Shown here: positions 5,321-6,999 of the stretch, piece after piece
Numbering within the stretch: position 1 is the stretch's first letter
Layout: each line of letters opens with the position of its first letter
NCBI GenBank assembly: GCA_046590575.1
Contig: JBKJUS010000207.1
Location: 1 to 6,999, forward strand
Reading direction: 5' to 3'
DNA from: DATLNF01 sp046590575
GTDB lineage: Bacteria > Actinomycetota > Actinomycetes > BP-191
DNA length: 6,999 bases
Notes under the pieces: model-generated
Seen by the model: only the letters and a program-made list of their open reading frames with translations
The model's database searches: none
What the model was told of the DNA's origin: nothing
Position numbers and translations under genes: made by a program

Positions 5321-6999
5321 TCACCTCCGCGGGAAGCCGCCGGACCAGCCTGGCCGGTCGGTTGCTAGCCCGACGTCAGGCCGACGGGGGATTTACGCTG
5401 CTCGAGGTCATCGTCTCGCTCGGGGTGTTCGCGCTCATCACGTCGGCCACGGTGCCCATGTTGCTGTCCGGCCTCAAAGCGTCATTGGTGGCCAAGCTGG
5501 ACACCGGCGCCAAGAACCTGTCGCAGGAACGCTTCGAGCAGATGCGCAACGCTCCGTTCCACCTCGACCAGCAGGTCGACACCACGCCGGACCTGCTCGA
5601 CACCTACTTTCGCAATCTCGCCGTCGCTCCGTCGAAAAGCGCCTCGGGCTATGTCACCGGCACGGCACGACGGGCCGGAGAGCCGGCGACCGGCCCGTTC
5701 TACCGGGTTGTCGTCGACCCGATTCCCGGGTTCGCCGACTACAAGCAGTACATCGCCACCCAGTTCCTGGACAACAACCGCAACCCGGTCACACCACCTG
5801 CCGGTTACGACTCGCAGGTCGTGGCACAGGACTTTCCGTCTTCGTTGCTGGTCGGCGTGACCGTCAACACGGAGTGGTTCGCGGGTGTGCTGAGCAAGCG
5901 ATTGGGCGTATTCAGCGAGATCGCTGACGGCAGCCCGACGGCGCCACGGGTGACCCTCCAGTCGCGTACGGCGGCACTGCGCCTCCTCAGCACATTCGAC
6001 GGCTCCGACCTGCTTCTCGAAGCGGGGGTGACTAACCTCGACGGCTCGCTGACCACCGGCTCGAGTGCTGGGGTGTCGGCCCAGGGAGCCTTCGCATCGT
6101 TGACCCCCGGAACCAGGATTGACGGCGCAGCGGCCACGGCCGCCGCTCCGCCGGATGTGCCCGCGCAGTCCGATTCCGACGTCTCGGTGCAGCAGCTCTG
6201 GTCTGGCGGTGAGCTGCTTGCCCAGTTCGGGCGCACCGATGTCGCGGGGGTGGCGGCGCGCGTGCCCAGCGGCGAGCCGGTCGGGGCGACACCCGCGAGT
6301 CCGGCTCGGGCTGGAGTCCGTGGCACGGCCGAGCTGGGCTTCTCCAACGGCCCAGTGACCAGCGTCAACTACTTGGAGCTTCTTCCCGGCCGGCCCCGCA
6401 TCTCGTTCGTCGTAAACGGACTGCAACAGGCCGGCGCGTCGGGCTGGATGCGCTCGGTCGGCGGATCCGCGCATACCGCCACGACCAGCTCTTCAGCCGA
6501 GACGAAGACCATCAGCATCCTGCCGACGAGTTTCGCGCCCAACGGCTTGGTCCGGCTGACTCTTGCGGACGCCACTTTGGACTGCGCGACAGATGGGACC
6601 ACAGCCACATCGGTGCTGGCCTACGCGGCGACGGTGGAGTACTGGCGCTATAACCCGGTCACCGGCGCTAGTGGGTACGTCAACGCCGGCCCGTTGTCCT
6701 CGACCAACACCGTCGACCCGTTGTCCGCCATCAGCCTGTCGACCGGTGTCTCCGGCGTGCCGGTGGCGCCCTCGGCCACCGTCGGCACCCTCTACCTGGG
6801 TCACTACCTGACGAGCTGGTCGAGCCTGACGGTCGGCGCGATCAACGCGGGCCGGACAGTGTCGACCGGCGGCGAGGGGCTCACCGCGTCCTACGCCGGC
6901 GTGGTGTCCATCGGCACATTCCAGACGCGCCTGGCCGACCCGCTGTCCACCATCAACCTGCACGTCGGCGCAATGAGCTGTCACGTCGAGGACAACCGG
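5317..6999 (+). CDS. Large prepilin-like protein, PilV/GspI-type N-terminus, C-terminus beyond the window
   Basis: An open frame of 561 codons with no stop to the window end. GTG 5317 overlaps the TGA of the preceding gene (GTGA), with GAGAAGG (5303-5309) as ribosome-binding site, which suggests translational coupling. The 25-residue basic leader ends in DGG, cleavage is expected before Phe26, and the mature start FTLLEVIVSLGVF has Glu at mature position 5 (residue 30). The helix continues as AKNLSQERFEQMRNAPF (about 66-82), the LA.ER.E.MR pattern typical of PilV/GspI minor pilins. Those proteins are usually under 200 residues. Here at least 480 further residues follow, rich in Gly, Ala, Ser, Thr and Val, probably beta-rich, with Cys423 and Cys555. 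I recognise no known domain in that part. A bulky head of this size would favour a place at the pilus tip, for example as an adhesin; this is inference only. Confidence 0.85.
   Translation, partial: MITSAGSRRTSLAGRLLARRQADGGFTLLEVIVSLGVFALITSATVPMLLSGLKASLVAKLDTGAKNLSQERFEQMRNAPFHLDQQVDTTPDLLDTYFRNLAVAPSKSASGYVTGTARRAGEPATGPFYRVVVDPIPGFADYKQYIATQFLDNNRNPVTPPAGYDSQVVAQDFPSSLLVGVTVNTEWFAGVLSKRLGVFSEIADGSPTAPRVTLQSRTAALRLLSTFDGSDLLLEAGVTNLDGSLTTGSSAGVSAQGAFASLTPGTRIDGAAATAAAPPDVPAQSDSDVSVQQLWSGGELLAQFGRTDVAGVAARVPSGEPVGATPASPARAGVRGTAELGFSNGPVTSVNYLELLPGRPRISFVVNGLQQAGASGWMRSVGGSAHTATTSSSAETKTISILPTSFAPNGLVRLTLADATLDCATDGTTATSVLAYAATVEYWRYNPVTGASGYVNAGPLSSTNTVDPLSAISLSTGVSGVPVAPSATVGTLYLGHYLTSWSSLTVGAINAGRTVSTGGEGLTASYAGVVSIGTFQTRLADPLSTINLHVGAMSCHVEDNR

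Noticed and set aside
5482..6474. 330-codon open frame on the minus strand
   Set aside because: It is antisense to the large prepilin gene, whose plus-strand frame has a proper leader, an overlapping start and a ribosome-binding site. The antisense product is Arg/Gly-rich and resembles no family I know.

Overview
The window is a piece of a type IV pilus (T4P) locus from a high-GC bacterium. All genes lie on the plus strand. The high GC content with G/C-rich third codon positions, the GTG starts and the order pilB-pilT-pilC followed by short FTLIELLVVI-type pilins point to an actinobacterium. The phylum call is an inference and no species is claimed.

Positions 1-3456 encode the assembly machinery. 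They hold the C-terminal half of the extension ATPase PilB (the 5' end is outside the window), the retraction ATPase PilT with an unusual Pro/Ala-rich N-terminal extension, and the inner-membrane platform protein PilC. A possible hairpin terminator follows pilC.

Positions 3457-3804 are a 348-base non-coding leader in front of the major pilin gene pilA. It carries what I read as a class I cyclic-di-GMP (GEMM-I) riboswitch aptamer at about 3632-3714. This is followed by overlapping hairpins and a Shine-Dalgarno sequence buried in its own small hairpin, so the leader looks like a complete ligand-controlled expression unit for pilA. It is the most interesting element of the window.

Positions 3805-4268 hold pilA and a near-perfect intrinsic terminator with a 14-bp stem. 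This makes pilA a self-contained transcription unit separated from the genes behind it.

Positions 4317-6999 hold a second, PilA-like pilin with a weak ribosome-binding site, a GspH/FimT-like minor prepilin, and a very large prepilin-like protein whose start overlaps the stop of its neighbour and which runs off the end of the window. The likely logic is that PilB and PilT power extension and retraction through PilC. PilA is the bulk subunit, produced in large amounts under second-messenger control. The downstream prepilins are low-abundance subunits that initiate or tip the fibre. No RNA genes, mobile elements or CRISPR arrays were seen.
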